In this document: positions 1 to 10,266 of the stretch, piece by piece
Numbering within the stretch: the first letter of the stretch is position 1
How the letters are laid out: each line of letters begins with the position of its first letter
Origin: Phorcus lineatus
Taxonomy: Eukaryota > Mollusca > Gastropoda > Trochida > Trochidae
NCBI GenBank assembly: GCA_921293015.1
Contig: OV121088.1
Coordinates: 21,737,645 to 21,801,644, forward strand
DNA: 64,000 nucleotides
Direction: 5' to 3'
Position numbers and translations under genes: made by a program
The notes under the pieces: model-generated
What the model saw: the letters and a program-made list of their open reading frames with translations, nothing else
The model's database searches: none
What the model was told of the DNA's origin: nothing

Positions 1-667
1 GGAACATTTGACGCCCCGTCTTCGCTATATGCCACGTGTTTGTTGGAGGAGAAAATGAAGTGAAGCCTAAGCAGTGACGGATCCATGGGGGAGGTGTAGG
101 TTTGGGTTAATTTCAGAAAGATACAGGGTGAACCCTCCTTCTATTATGCTCCACATATATATTGACACTCATATACTTATACACACATTAAGAGGAATTT
201 CTAAATATTACATATTTCGTTTTTTACAATGACCACTGAAAAGCATCGAAGCACAATTTCTTTATATTTCTTATTTGTTAATATTTTTCCCCAAATATTT
301 TAGTTCATGCAAAACTTATGTTTCAGATTGTAATACATATATAACTTAATTGAATATCAGTAGTGGTAGAAAGGGTGTTCGAATGCCTATATGCGGAAAC
401 GTTCGTGTATGGATAATAAAGATTTTCTTGCAAATGTTTACATTAATTTCCTTTCCGTAAGGTACCTTTTTTCATAAGAAAGATGCCATTTTAATGATAT
501 TGTGATCTTACTCTTTAAAGTCCTAAAGTTCTAAGTAACTCTCTTCGATTAAAATGAGATAAAACTCACTCCTTTGACTTGATTATTTTTATCATCAGAA
601 GCCAACGACTGTCAGGAATCTGCAGCTGTGGGTAAATTTAATAGGGTAGAGTATGAATTGATCTTTT
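1..667. other. Unannotated AT-rich sequence
   Basis: I see no ORF of note, repeat or RNA gene here. The sequence is AT-rich and noncoding in appearance up to the SINE target-site duplication at 668. Confidence 0.5.
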
Positions 668-681
668 ACAAACATCGTTGT

Positions 682-856
682 TCAGCGCAGTACCCACCCA
701 TGGTTCGCTAGTTCCAGCCGATGCTCGCAGGTTTCACCGCAATGCATAGCCACAATGGTGTCGCGGGCTTTCTCCCTGCACTAATACTAGCAGCCGCGAT
801 ATAAGTGAAATAATCTTGAAAGCGGCGTTAAACACCAACTCACCTCACCTCACCTC
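682..856 (+). repeat. SINE, 5'-truncated, with perfect 14-bp TSD
   Basis: This is the 3' part of a tRNA-derived SINE family that recurs at 4880, 31755 and 44293. Shared blocks include CAGCGCAGTACC, TAGTTCCAGCCGATGCTCGC and a GGCGTTAAACACCAA end followed by a (CTCACCT)n tail. The copy begins at the internal CAGCGCAG block, so the tRNA-like head is missing. It is bounded by identical 14-bp direct repeats ACAAACATCGTTGT at 668-681 and 857-870. A duplication of that length and a simple tail are expected of LINE-mediated retroposition. No coding capacity. Confidence 0.9.
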
Positions 857-870
857 ACAAACATCGTTGT

Positions 871-1440
871 CTCCCCTTTGTGTGGAGATGCGCTTTGATA
901 TACAGGCACAGGGATATGCATTAACAGGGACTAGAAACGACGACGACATATACAGGTCCTGAAGGCAGTATGGGACTAGACAGAATATACAATAGAAGAC
1001 TTAAGTCCGTTATTCTATTTACAAAAAGAACATGATTGTAACAAGATCAGCACGTGTCTGTTTGAAATCCTAATTCTCAATGTTGTCATTATGTCATTAT
1101 ATTGTTCTCCAGCTTTATGATACACTTGTAAACTAATAAATCAGTCTTCCAAACAAGCTATAAAACATTACATTCGATTTGTGATCATAGCTTTAACACA
1201 TAAATCATATTGTGCCCATAGATAATGTTATTTCTTTCTATCATAATAACTTTTATTATATCATCAAGCATTTGTATCAATTTTGATTGGTCCAAAGACG
1301 GTCACATGAGAGTCCATAGAAAACGATATTGACTTGAGAACAATCGCAAAAGTCAATCAACTTTGATATTGACTCATTGTTGACGTAATGCCTATGTGAG
1401 GTCACGTCAACAATTACTCAGCAACGTTACGTCACCTTTG
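871..1440. other. Unannotated sequence upstream of a Crypton-like fragment
   Basis: AT-rich sequence without a recognisable gene. From about 1290 the composition becomes richer in GTCA/TGAC words leading into the ORF at 1441. I cannot say whether this is a promoter. Confidence 0.4.
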
Positions 1441-1671
1441 ATGTCCGCGTCTCTTACCGTAAAGATGAATCGCTTTCCCGACGTTAATGTTGAAGAACAA
1501 AAAGAAAGTTTGGACAATAGTTATGCCAAAAACACGAAGAAAGCAAATGCTACAGTTGTGAGGGTCATTAGAGATTACCTACATCAGGAGGGGAAAGATG
1601 TTGAATTTGAGAGCTATAGCGCGGAGGATCTAGACGCTACCTTGTCAAAACAATTTCTTTTAAACATATAA
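1441..1671 (+). pseudogene. N-terminal fragment of a Crypton/DUF3504-type protein
   Basis: From ATG at 1441 there are 76 codons. The reading MNRFPDVNVEEQ, then NTKKANATVVRVIRDYL, then an acidic stretch ending DLDATLSKQFL resembles the N-terminal segment of Crypton-derived proteins (the KCTD1, KIAA1958, QRICH1 and ZMYM relatives). In these an RF-x-x-V motif and an NTKK motif precede a helical domain leading to a tyrosine-recombinase core. The match is by eye, from knowledge of the family. The ORF is open in frame upstream to 1396, but the ATG at 1441 is the first plausible start. The frame stops at 1669-1671, immediately before a large palindrome (1679-1815), and no recombinase core follows. 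It is probably a truncated transposon or gene copy. It does not belong to the copy at 18434-20227, which has its own equivalent segment. Confidence 0.6.
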
Positions 1672-1678
1672 TAAAACA

Positions 1679-1815
1679 ATTATAGACTTCTATAGAGGTC
1701 AATATTGTTTTTCATTGACCTGAGTAAAACAAAATAGACCTCGCAAGCTCGGGCAAAATTGTTTTACTCAGCTGGTCAATAAAAAACGATTTCGACCTCT
1801 ACAGAAGTCTATAAA
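1679..1815. repeat. Near-perfect palindrome (foldback element)
   Basis: The arms are roughly 65 bp each and are related as reverse complements: TATAGACTTCTATAGAGGTC on the left, GACCTCTACAGAAGTCTATA on the right. The centre, CGCAAGCTCGG, is GC-rich. Further matching words inside the arms are TTGACCTGAGTAAAAC and GTTTTACTCAGCTGGTCAA. Transcribed, it would form a long hairpin. It directly abuts the truncated Crypton-like ORF. It looks like a foldback MITE, with no coding capacity. Confidence 0.8.
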
Positions 1816-2148
1816 TGTACAATACCATAGTTATTCACTTTTCACATAGTCTAATAAATAGGGGAAGAGAGACGCATACAGAGAGATATAAAGATAGAGA
1901 TAGTCATAGACAGAAAGGCAGACAGAATAAGAAGAAGGAAGGGCATCGACGAAGACTGAAACAAAGTGTGCAGCACCTCCTTTAGAGATTCTCTAATTGT
2001 AACGCCACACACAAGGGAAGCTTAACACTACTCAAGGTGAGAATCATATCCCTTTATGTATCACAATTATGATTTAAGAGTTAACATAACTTGATACTGG
2101 CAACACAATGACTTCTTGAATCGGCGTAAGCTTGCAGGTATAACAAAC
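1816..2148. other. Unannotated sequence with purine-rich patch
   Basis: Contains a GA-rich low-complexity patch at about 1860-1950 (AGAGAGA and AGACAG words) and otherwise nothing I recognise. Confidence 0.4.
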
Positions 2149-2149
2149 A

Positions 2150-3745
2150 GCTTATAGAATGACAGTGAGGTTTAGATAATACTACTCAAAAGCTTACAGA
2201 ATGACATAGAGGTTGAGATAATACTACTCAAAAGCTTATAGAATGACATAGAGGTTGAGATAATACTACTCAAAAGCTTATAGAATGACATAGAGGTTGA
2301 GATAATACTACTCAAAAGCGTATAGAATGACATAGAGGTTGAGATAATACTACTCAAAAGCATATAGAATGACATAGAGGTTGAGATAATACTACTCGAT
2401 ATCGTATAGAATGACATAGGGGTTGAGATAGTACTACTCAAAAGCGTATAGAATGACATAGAGGTTGAGATTATACTACTCAAAAGCTTATAGAATGACA
2501 TAGAGGTTGATATAATTCTACTCAAAAGCTCATAGAATGACATAGAGGTTGAGATAATACTACTCAAAAGCTTATAGAATGACATAGAGGTTGAGATAAT
2601 ACTACTCAAAAGCGTATAGAATGACATAGAGGTTGAGATAATACTACTCAAAAGCTTATAGAATGACATAGAGGTTGAGATAATACTACTCAAAAGCATA
2701 TAGAATGACATAGAGGTTGAGATAATACTACTCGATATCGTATAGAATGACATAGGGGTTGAGATAGTACTACTCAAAAGCGTATAGAATGACATAGAGG
2801 TTGAGATAATACTACTCAAAAGCTTATAGAATGACATAGAGGTTGATATAATTCTACTCAAAAGCTCATAGAATGACATAGAGGTTGAGATAATACTACT
2901 TAAAAGCTTATAGAATGACATAGAGGTTGAGATAATACTACTCAAAAGCGTATAGAATGACATAGAGGTTGAGATAATACTACTCAAAAGCTTATAGAAT
3001 GACATAGAGGTTGAGATAATACTACTTAAAAGCTCATAGAATGACATAGAGGTTGAGATAATACTACTCAAAAGCTTATAAAATGACATAGAGGTTGAGA
3101 TAATACTACTCAAAAGCGTATAGAATGACATAGAGGTTGAGATAATACTACTCAAAAGCGTATAGAATGACATAGAGGTTGAGATAATACTACTCAAAAG
3201 CGTATAGAATGACATAGAGGTTGAGATAATACTACTCAAAAGCGTATAGAATGACATAGAGGTTGATATAATTCTACTCAAAAGCTCATAGAATGACATA
3301 GAGGTTAAGATAATACTACTCAAAAGCTTATAAAATGACATAGAGGTTGAGATAATACTACTTAAAAGCTCATAGAATGACATAGAGGTTGAGATAATAC
3401 TACTCAAAAGCTTATAAAATGACGTAGAAGTTGAGATAATACTACTCAAAAGCTTATAGAATGACATAGAGGTTGAGATAATATTACTCAAAAGCTCATA
3501 GAATGACATAGAGGTTGAGATAATACTACTCAGAAGCTTATAAAATGACATAGAGGTTGATATAGTACTACTCAAAAGCTTATAGAATGACATAGAGGTT
3601 GAGATTATCCTACTCAAAAGCTTATAGAATGACATAGAGGTTGAGATAATACTACTTAAAAGCTTATAGAATGACATAGAGGTTGAAATAATACTACTCA
3701 AAAGCTCATAGAATGACATAGAGGTTGATATAATACTACTCAAAA
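2150..3745. repeat. 42-bp minisatellite, about 38 units
   Basis: A head-to-tail array of a 42-bp unit containing ACTACTCAAAAGCTTATAG and AATGACATAGAGGTTGAGAT. Units differ by point changes at fixed positions (GCTTATAG, GCGTATAG, GCTCATAG, GCATATAG). Because 42 is a multiple of three and no frame-breaking change occurs, the minus strand reads as an open frame of 14-residue units (SSIISTSMSFYKLL and variants) from 3743 to 2172. That follows from repeat length and is no evidence of translation. A variant unit with GATATCG recurs exactly 336 bp apart (2398 and 2734), and a GATATAATTCTA variant likewise (2505 and 2841), so an 8-unit higher-order duplication is visible. Confidence 0.97.
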
Positions 3746-3827
3746 GAATCCAAGGGACAGTGCTAATTTTCGGTTAGAATCGTTTAGTTAACATGCTTGC
3801 AAATTATTTTGAGTAGCATTCATATAA

Positions 3828-3933
3828 ATGGTGTTTTCTGAAACAAATGTTGCCGATGCCAAATCGTTTGACACGGAAGCGACAGCCGAGGGACTTAACT
3901 CCCCCGCCCAACCAATTGACTCCGAATCTATAG
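3828..3933 (+). CDS. Candidate first coding exon, donor splice site at 3934
   Basis: ATG at 3828 opens 35 codons plus one base, ending at ATAG followed by the donor GTAAAG. The peptide begins MVFSETNVADAKSFDTEA and continues with SPAQPIDSESI. It is acidic, rich in Ser and Ala, and looks like a disordered N-terminus. The frame closes soon inside the intron. Base composition is distinctly more GC-rich and codon-like than its surroundings. The exon ends in phase 1, and the candidate exon at 18434 begins in the matching phase: the joining codon would be GAT and the junction would read SESI-D-SQLAAVD. It could therefore be exon 1 of the Crypton-type gene, with a very long intron holding blocks A1, A2 and B0. 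No transcript supports this here. It could also be an isolated exon of another gene. Confidence 0.4.
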
Positions 3934-4424
3934 GTAAAGTTAAAATTTGAAACCAGATTCTATATAGCTAGTTTTTCGATGTATACAGTGAAGCACGTTC
4001 AACGCCAGCTTGTAATTCTATCTTCATTGTCATCTGATTCATTATATAAGCTAATAAGACTTGTAACATGAGTTACTTGTTCTACTGTGATCAATATTCC
4101 GGGCTATAACTATTTGACACTCGCAACCTTCACCTTGACTCCTAATCAGTTTATGTGAGGTTGTGTTCAAAACCCTAACGCGTATCCACATTTTATCGAA
4201 CACGATGTTTTCTTACTGCAATAGTTCACTAGTACAGTTTTAAACTGCTTTGTAATGCTTACTGCTAAGAATTCCTTGTGCAATTTCATTGGAAACAATA
4301 TGAGGAAACATTCGAATAAATCTAGCATGATCGTTACAGTACCGTTTCTGTAATGTATTGTTTAAAATGACCGTGAGAAAAATGGTAAATCAATTTCATC
4401 AAGCTGACCTCCATTCAGATAAGT

Positions 4425-4574
4425 TTACATAAATTGAAACAAGACTGCGTCATGATACTTGTTGATCATTCTCAGAACACGGCCCAGAGGAATACAGAGA
4501 TCTTGAGTCAACTCCCACATGCTGCTTTTATGCTTCATAAACACTTGGTCGAACATCAGGAGCATTGTGTTCAT
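4425..4574 (-). other. Short ORF shared with block A2 (WELTQDLCI)
   Basis: On the minus strand, 49 codons from an ATG at 4574 include LLMFDQVFMKHKSS, then MWELTQDLCIPLGRVLRMI. Block A2 carries FLMFDKVFIKYQSS, then GVWELTQDLCIALGCVLGMI in the same position and frame (within 9190-9528). The copies differ by a whole-codon indel before WELT and about a dozen substitutions, most of them amino-acid changing. That fits decay or relaxed constraint better than strong purifying selection. I do not recognise the family. It may be an exon remnant. Confidence 0.25.
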
Positions 4575-4879
4575 TATCACAAATGGGATACGAGATTTTG
4601 AAACTAATCAAAGAGTTTGCAACGGTACCAAGGCTAAGAAACTCTAACTGTCTCTTAATTGTCTCCAAAATTGTTGAATATTATCAAATACAATGACAAA
4701 ACACAAAAGCGAAGGCTTAAACTTTGTTTACTGTTTCAACCATACGTATTTTTATTTTGAGAATTCAAGATTTAAAAATGATAAATCGAATGGTGGGCGA
4801 ATTCAAACATTACATTTTTCCGACTGTAGCATATGGTAGGTGTGATTACAATCACTTTGTTTTAGTGTTCATTTTTTCT

Positions 4880-5163
4880 GCGATGAGCCTCGGATCTTGA
4901 GGTCTGGGGTTCGAATTCCGCCAGGAGCTCAGCAACTTTGTATGCAGCAGAGAAAAGTTCTACACGCAGTAAGGTTTGGATGCATTGCTACACTGAAAAT
5001 CAGCGCAGTACCACCAATGGCTCGCTAGTTCCAGCCGATGCTCGCACGTTTTACCACATTGAATAGCCACAATAACATTCTCCATGCAACAATACTCGCA
5101 GCCGTGATGTAAGTGAGATACTCTTGAAAGATGCGTTAAACCCCAAGTCACCTCATCTCACCT
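4880..5163 (+). repeat. SINE, nearly full-length with tRNA-like head
   Basis: Begins with a tRNA-like segment containing a B-box-type stretch (GGGGTTCGAATTCC at 4904-4917). The body follows: CAGCAACTTTGTATGCAGCAG, then CAGCGCAGTACC and TAGTTCCAGCCGATGCTCGC. It ends GCGTTAAACCCCAAGTC with a short (CTCACCT) tail. A complete A-box is not evident, so the 5' end may be slightly truncated. I could not define a clean target-site duplication. It lies within block A1 and is absent from the matching part of A2, so it inserted after that duplication, or A2 lost it. Confidence 0.85.
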
Positions 5164-6885
5164 AATTTCTTATTGATTTTCAGGCTGAATAACATAATGA
5201 CGGTAGGATTTTTTTTTTGTGCTTCAGGTTAGCTTTCGTATTTTTTTTCGAATTTCATCATACATTTATATTTCGTCATAACTGCTATACATGCCTGTCT
5301 ATGTTAAATTGTCTCAATTACTTCTTACAACTTACTAAATTTTACATTGGTCATTTGAACTACAGGATGGAGAATAATTTACCATTCTTGAAAATCCTAA
5401 CATGCGAAAATATTTTAGTATATACTGGAGGTATATTGTATAAAACTTTGAACATGGCTATTTCTCATACTGAAAGAAGAAGTTACTTTTAATGTGAATT
5501 ATATATCATATACTGTGAATAGTGCCTCATTAAAAAGTACTAATATTTGATGAGCACTTGTTTTAAAAAATTATTATGTTGACTGATACGGAACATATTT
5601 TAATAAGTATAATCAGTCGAAGTTCCTGAAATAATCAATGAACAACATCCATTATCTTAAATGTCCATTTCACAATTATTTATTTCCTAAAGTTAGCTTT
5701 GATATATTTCTTGTGTTATATCGTTTCAGTTATTCACCTTGGTGAAATCCGTGCATGGTTAATGGCAAGTGTACGTGTGTTAAGGACTACGTTTAACGTT
5801 TTAGATGAACATTAATTTTGCAGCATATCATGAGTCAAGAAACATCAATGTGAAGAACAATATTAACAATAATGCAAAGAATCATGTAGTATTGAGTGCA
5901 TAAAAAATAAATTTATCTTTTTTTGTTGTACATGAATGATAACATACATAACGTATTCATACGTCAATAGACATTGAGCTCATAAGCCATGCGATATTAA
6001 ACATATCTAATTACCAGTATATATCAAATTAATTACCTTTATCATTGGTAGATTTTGCCTCACCTAGGTGAACGAAAATATAACCAATAGCATTATTGTC
6101 ATACCATCAACTCCCTAATTGCAGTAGTAAAACTCTCAACAGTCCCTGATCATGTGCTGGCCTCTTAACATTGTCGTGCAAGCGGACTGATCATGAACAG
6201 GCACTTTATGTCACCTTATAAGGTAGTTTATGTTCTCTTATGTTTTGTTATGTTTTGATTCGTAAGGAAGCAGGTAAAATCGAACAAATTCCTCGTTATC
6301 GTTTGAGACTTTTACTCAACATCACTATCGGGTCGGGTGCCGGTGTGACTGGTGCATGTCGCCTACATGCACTCAGTAAAATATCGGAGAATCTAACGTC
6401 CCATCGACCTCTCGTCAGATGACGAATAAATACCTTCGTAAACACTAACGTTTCGTCGTTGATGCCATATTCATGTTCAAAGTTATCAAACATGTAAAGT
6501 TGAATTTCAACTCTGTCTGTCATTTATCTTCAGCTGAATAACTCATTCTATAGATCTTGCTGGACGTTAAAAATGGCCGCGTCACTACTATGCTAACTTT
6601 TATCTTTCCACATCGATATAACAGTTTCGCTATTTGTGGAAGCAGTGTCAGTATATTACTTACTAAACGTAAACTAGTAGTTAATGGTCGTAAACTTGCG
6701 TTATTTTCCCAGTATGTTTCTCTCTATGGACGGAGGCTAGAGACTTAACTTTGCACTATTTCTTGTCACTGACCTCGCCGTAAAGTATAAGTATGCAATG
6801 ACCTAGTTTCTACTTCATGCGTTTCGTAAGCTAAATTCATCGTTTTCGGGGAAACTCTAACAAAACTTAAATGGATAATAAAGAC

Positions 6886-7026
6886 ATTATTATACTCGCC
6901 AGTGTGTAAGATGATATTTACGAAACTCGTGTCAAAATGTTGTGGTACCCTCGCTCTCGCTCGGGTAATACAACATTTGACACTCGTTTCGTATATATCT
7001 TATAACACACTTGGTCGTATAATAAT
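6886..7026. repeat. Palindromic foldback with CTCGCTCTCGCTCGGG loop
   Basis: The arms pair as reverse complements: ATTATTATACTCGCCAGTGT on the left, ACACTTGGTCGTATAATAAT on the right (allowing mismatches), then ACGAAACTCGTGTCAAAATG against CATTTGACACTCGTTTCGT. The centre is GC-rich, CCCTCGCTCTCGCTCGGG. A similar centre and the word GTTTACGAAACTCGTG recur at 57510-57600, so it belongs to a dispersed family. It is absent from the corresponding part of block A2. Confidence 0.85.
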
Positions 7027-8344
7027 CTATATATATAAGGAGCTATAAAACTACAAACATGTAAAGTACGCGTTCAATCAATTGTTTTGCATTCCTTTTT
7101 CCCCACAATGGATAATTTTCTCGTCAAAATCAAGCTAATGGACATTTTCCACGCAAGTTACAGAGGTCAAGTGCTGGGTCTCTCTTAAAAAGTTACCATG
7201 ACGAAATACGATTTAACATTTCGAACTCTGCAATCACGGGTAGCTTTTTCAAAGCATTTATTTCATACTGTATGACAATTGACACGTTTATTGTTTTGAG
7301 ATGTAATTTGACAGCTTTATAGTATTATTTGAAGTTGTATAAGTATTGAATATTAAGGGAGTTAATGTTAGGAAAGATGTAAGAAAATACAATTGGTTTA
7401 TATTGAGAACGTGAATTATTGGTGACATTAATTCGGCACGGTTGAGTTAAAAGAGTACACACAAAAATTCTAAGGAATAAACTAACATTAGATTTCATAC
7501 GTGCTCTATATTAATCAATTAGATAGATAGATTTTAAGTAGCATTTTAATCGTTTCACGTTTTCACTTCCCTTTCAATTTATCATTCTTTTGCTTCCGTT
7601 AAGTATTTTCTAGTCCAACAGGCAACCTTAAATGCACCTACCTACCTGCCTATACGTGGGAGGTTTTGTGAATATACGCTATATATATCAAATTCCTCAA
7701 AATACAATGTTAATTCCATATGCAGGATGTACACCCATGTTGAACTCTATTACATTGGTATCAAAGCATTAAATATGTTTTTAAAGAGAAATTGAAAGTA
7801 CGTCCGAGTTGTTATAGATTTAAATTTGCATAACTAGATAAGTGTAATCCTGAATGATGCATGTAATTCCAGTGACCATTATCATATAGATGTCTAACAT
7901 GCCACTCACTGGATTGCTTTAAACCTATAAAAGCTTGCATCATCAAAAGCTCAACCTTTTCAAATTTCTGATATAATGAAATAAGGCAATATTGATTAGG
8001 CTCTTAATGTTTCTATAGACAATTGTGAAGAACACCTACAGTTCATAACTGGTGACAAGCGTCCTGAATTAATTTAGATAAAGACATAATGTTAATACAT
8101 GTACAGAAGATAAAAAATGTAATAGATATGTAATAATAAAATAGGTGTAAGTATGTTCTGTCAAAATGATAATAAAACCAAGGTAGATTTACATAAAGAT
8201 TTAACAAGAATCGTTTTCTTGAAAATATACATGTAGGATGATGTTTACATGATGTGGTCAAAGAGTAATGTTTTGCAGAAATTAGTGTTACAAAATTCAT
8301 TAGATCAGTTCAAACTCTGTTGCAAGAGTGAATGAATTCTTCCC

Positions 8345-8480
8345 TGATTGTGTATGCACACTGCTTTATTGTGATTGATTACTTCCCATCAATCTCTATA
8401 TAACAATCTGGATGTTATTGAATAAACGCAACGTGATTCATCAGAGTAATGGGTTATCCTCTATGCTCCTGAATAAATAA
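8345..8480 (+). promoter_or_regulatory. Conserved TATA-containing module, A1 copy
   Basis: About 130 bp is nearly identical to 12660-12795 although flanking A1/A2 sequence is much more diverged. It contains ATCAATCTCTATATAACAAT, a plausible TATA box, then GCAACGTGATTCATCAGAG about 30 bases further, and ends CTCCTGAATAAATAAAG, which could equally be a polyadenylation signal. The GCAAC.TGATTCATCA core matches the module that begins the B and C blocks. Function is inferred only from conservation. Confidence 0.35.
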
Positions 8481-8579
8481 AGCGAATAGCTATGAGAACG
8501 ACTCTTTACCTGAAGTGCTGAATTACATGTTGTATCATTTGACACCCAGTGTAACTAAATGACATGTCTTAACACCTTC

Positions 8580-8783
8580 CTATAGTGTCATTTGTAAATA
8601 TTCCGGGTTCGACTCGACATCGTTGAAGAGTACGAGGAGCAGTGAACAGACCAGAGCCAGGTGAAGACAGAGTCTGAGTCCCGCAGGCACGTGCAGTCCG
8701 TGTACCCCAATGGTGGCTCGTCTAGCTCTAACAGACTTAAAGTCCACAAAAAGCACCCAATTATAGCTCGAAATGTCTCGATA
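8580..8783 (-). pseudogene. LINE-like 5' fragment with decayed 2A-type peptide
   Basis: One minus-strand frame is open for 67 codons and reads RARRATIGVHG, HVPAGLRLCLHLALVC, then SLLLVLFNDVESNPE. The segment is leucine-rich and runs into DVESNP, the signature of 2A and 2A-like ribosome-skipping peptides (D-x-E-x-N-P-G-P). Such peptides are known near the N-terminus of some non-LTR retrotransposons (CR1, Rex1 and L2 relatives) and of some invertebrate NLR proteins. The last two signature residues are E-Y instead of G-P, so skipping would not be expected, and a stop follows seven codons later. No endonuclease or reverse transcriptase follows in the window. It lies between blocks A1 and A2. Assignment to a LINE is an inference from the motif. 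Confidence 0.45.
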
Positions 8784-8930
8784 TCACATCCCATATAGTA
8801 GAGATATACACTTGGGCATGTATTTAAGCTGAAATTCCGAAGCCAAACTTAAGGTTTTGTTGCTATTTTTGTTAACTATTCTCGTGAACACATCACATAC
8901 GCGCCCGACCCCTGTAACCGCAAGGTGGCG

Positions 8931-8963
8931 TTTATATATATATATATATATTTATTTATAAGT

Positions 8964-8995
<32 letters not shown>
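8931..8995. repeat. (TA)n and (TG)n microsatellites
   Basis: A run of TA dinucleotides at 8931-8950 is followed by a TG/GT run at 8962-8995. They sit at the left edge of block A2. Confidence 0.95.
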
Positions 8996-8996
<1 letters not shown>

Positions 8997-9189
8997 ATTG
9001 AACACGATCAACACCAGTTTGTAAGACTGTCTTCAATGTCATCTGATTCAAAATAAAGATTATTTGACACTCTTAATTTATTACCTTGTGTCTTTATCTG
9101 TCGATGTCAGTTATTAAATATCGTTGTGTGCAAAGCCTTAACGTTTAGCACATTGTTTAAAACACAAAATTTTCTCACTGCTATACATT

Positions 9190-9528
9190 TTATATCGCGA
9201 GATCAATTTTTCTCTCAAACGTATCACTGATTGCTAAGAATACATAACCTCGTATAAGTTCATTGTAGAAAATGTGAAAAGCAAGTCGAATAAATCTAGC
9301 ATGATGGTTACTGTCCGTTTCTATAATGCAGTTCGCAGTGACAGTGAAAACCTGGAAATTAGATGGATACTTGATCATTCCTAGAACACAGCCCAAAGCA
9401 ATACAGAGATCTTGAGTCAACTCCCACACACCGCTACTTTGATACTTGATAAACACTTTGTCGAACATCAGGAACTTCCTGCTACTTTGATACTTGATAA
9501 ACACTTTGTCGAACATCAGGAACATCAT
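9190..9528 (-). other. ORF shared with block A1, with 48-bp internal duplication
   Basis: A 112-codon minus-strand ORF. Its first part repeats a 16-residue unit (FLMFDKVFIKYQSS plus linker) through a 48-bp tandem duplication absent from A1. It then reads VWELTQDLCIALGCVLGMI as in the A1 copy at 4425-4574, and continues beyond the point where the A1 copy stops. No signal peptide, known domain or splice evidence was recognised. It is likely an exon remnant, or a chance ORF in a conserved noncoding island. Confidence 0.25.
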
Positions 9529-10266
9529 CTTACTTTGAAACTATTTACAGTGTTATTTCTCTGTTGGCCTTGTCTTATCCATTGATTAAAAGGACCAAGT
9601 GTAGCTCGTTCAACCCAAATGAGTATACTAGGAGTCAGACGGAGTTTTCAACTTAGAAGAGGTCTCGCCCAATATCCTTCCACCCAGCCTGTTAAATCAC
9701 CTTGCCAATGGAAATGCGGCATCAATGGCGATTCCTCTAGCCTTGGTATACGTTATGTTATTCTGTTGTGAGGTTTTTAATGTTCCCCAATTTTCTTCAA
9801 TATATTTCAAAATTATCAAATACAATGCAAAGACATACAAGTCAAGGTTTCAGCATAGATGTTTACTGCCACAATAACATTATCTAGTTATTCAAAATTT
9901 CAGTTTGTAAAGTGTGAAGTTCCATGGTAGGAGATTTTTAACATTAGATTTTTAAAATCAGAAATCAGAAATCAGAAGATTGTTTCTGCTTCAGGTTAGT
10001 ATCCTTGTAACGTTTGCAGTTCTCCAAATCTAGATATTTCATCATAACCTTTTTGTGTTTTTGTTTATCTTATTTTGTGTCAATAACTTCTTCGAACTCT
10101 CTTCTCTCAGTTGGATGCGAATTAATAGGCATCTCAACTACAAAATAAGGAACGATTTCAATTCATGCATGATGCAAGAAAATATCTATCATTTTAAACT
10201 TTGAACATTGTTTATTTCTCGCGCCAAAAATATCATACATGGTGAATAGTGTTTCTTATGGAAGCT

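Larger units (their letters stand above)
3960..8570. repeat. Paralogous block A1 (tandem duplicate)
   Basis: Homologous in the same order to 8990-12860 (A2). Examples are TGTCATCTGATTCA (about 4030 and 9040), ACAGAGATCTTGAGTCAACT (4494 and 9401), CAGTAGTAAAACTC near 6122 against CAGTAAACAACTC near 11240, and the TATA-containing module at 8345 against 12660. Similarity is patchy, with strongly conserved islands in a diverged background, which suggests an old duplication. A1 carries a SINE (4880) and a palindrome (6886) that A2 lacks. Apart from the ORF remnant at 4425, I find no convincing gene in it. ORFs at 5217-5492 and 6240-6748 look like chance. Confidence 0.75.

Noticed and set aside
2172-3743. 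523-codon minus-strand ORF of 14-residue repeats
   Set aside because: It is the minisatellite read in frame. A 42-bp unit length guarantees frame continuity, and there is no independent sign of translation.
5217-5492. 91-codon AT-rich ORF in block A1
   Set aside because: Hydrophobic, AT-driven composition, not open at the matching place in A2, and no domain.
8588-8794. 68-codon minus-strand ORF starting MGCDIETF
   Set aside because: It is a shadow frame of the 2A-like fragment, which lies one frame over and carries the recognisable motif.
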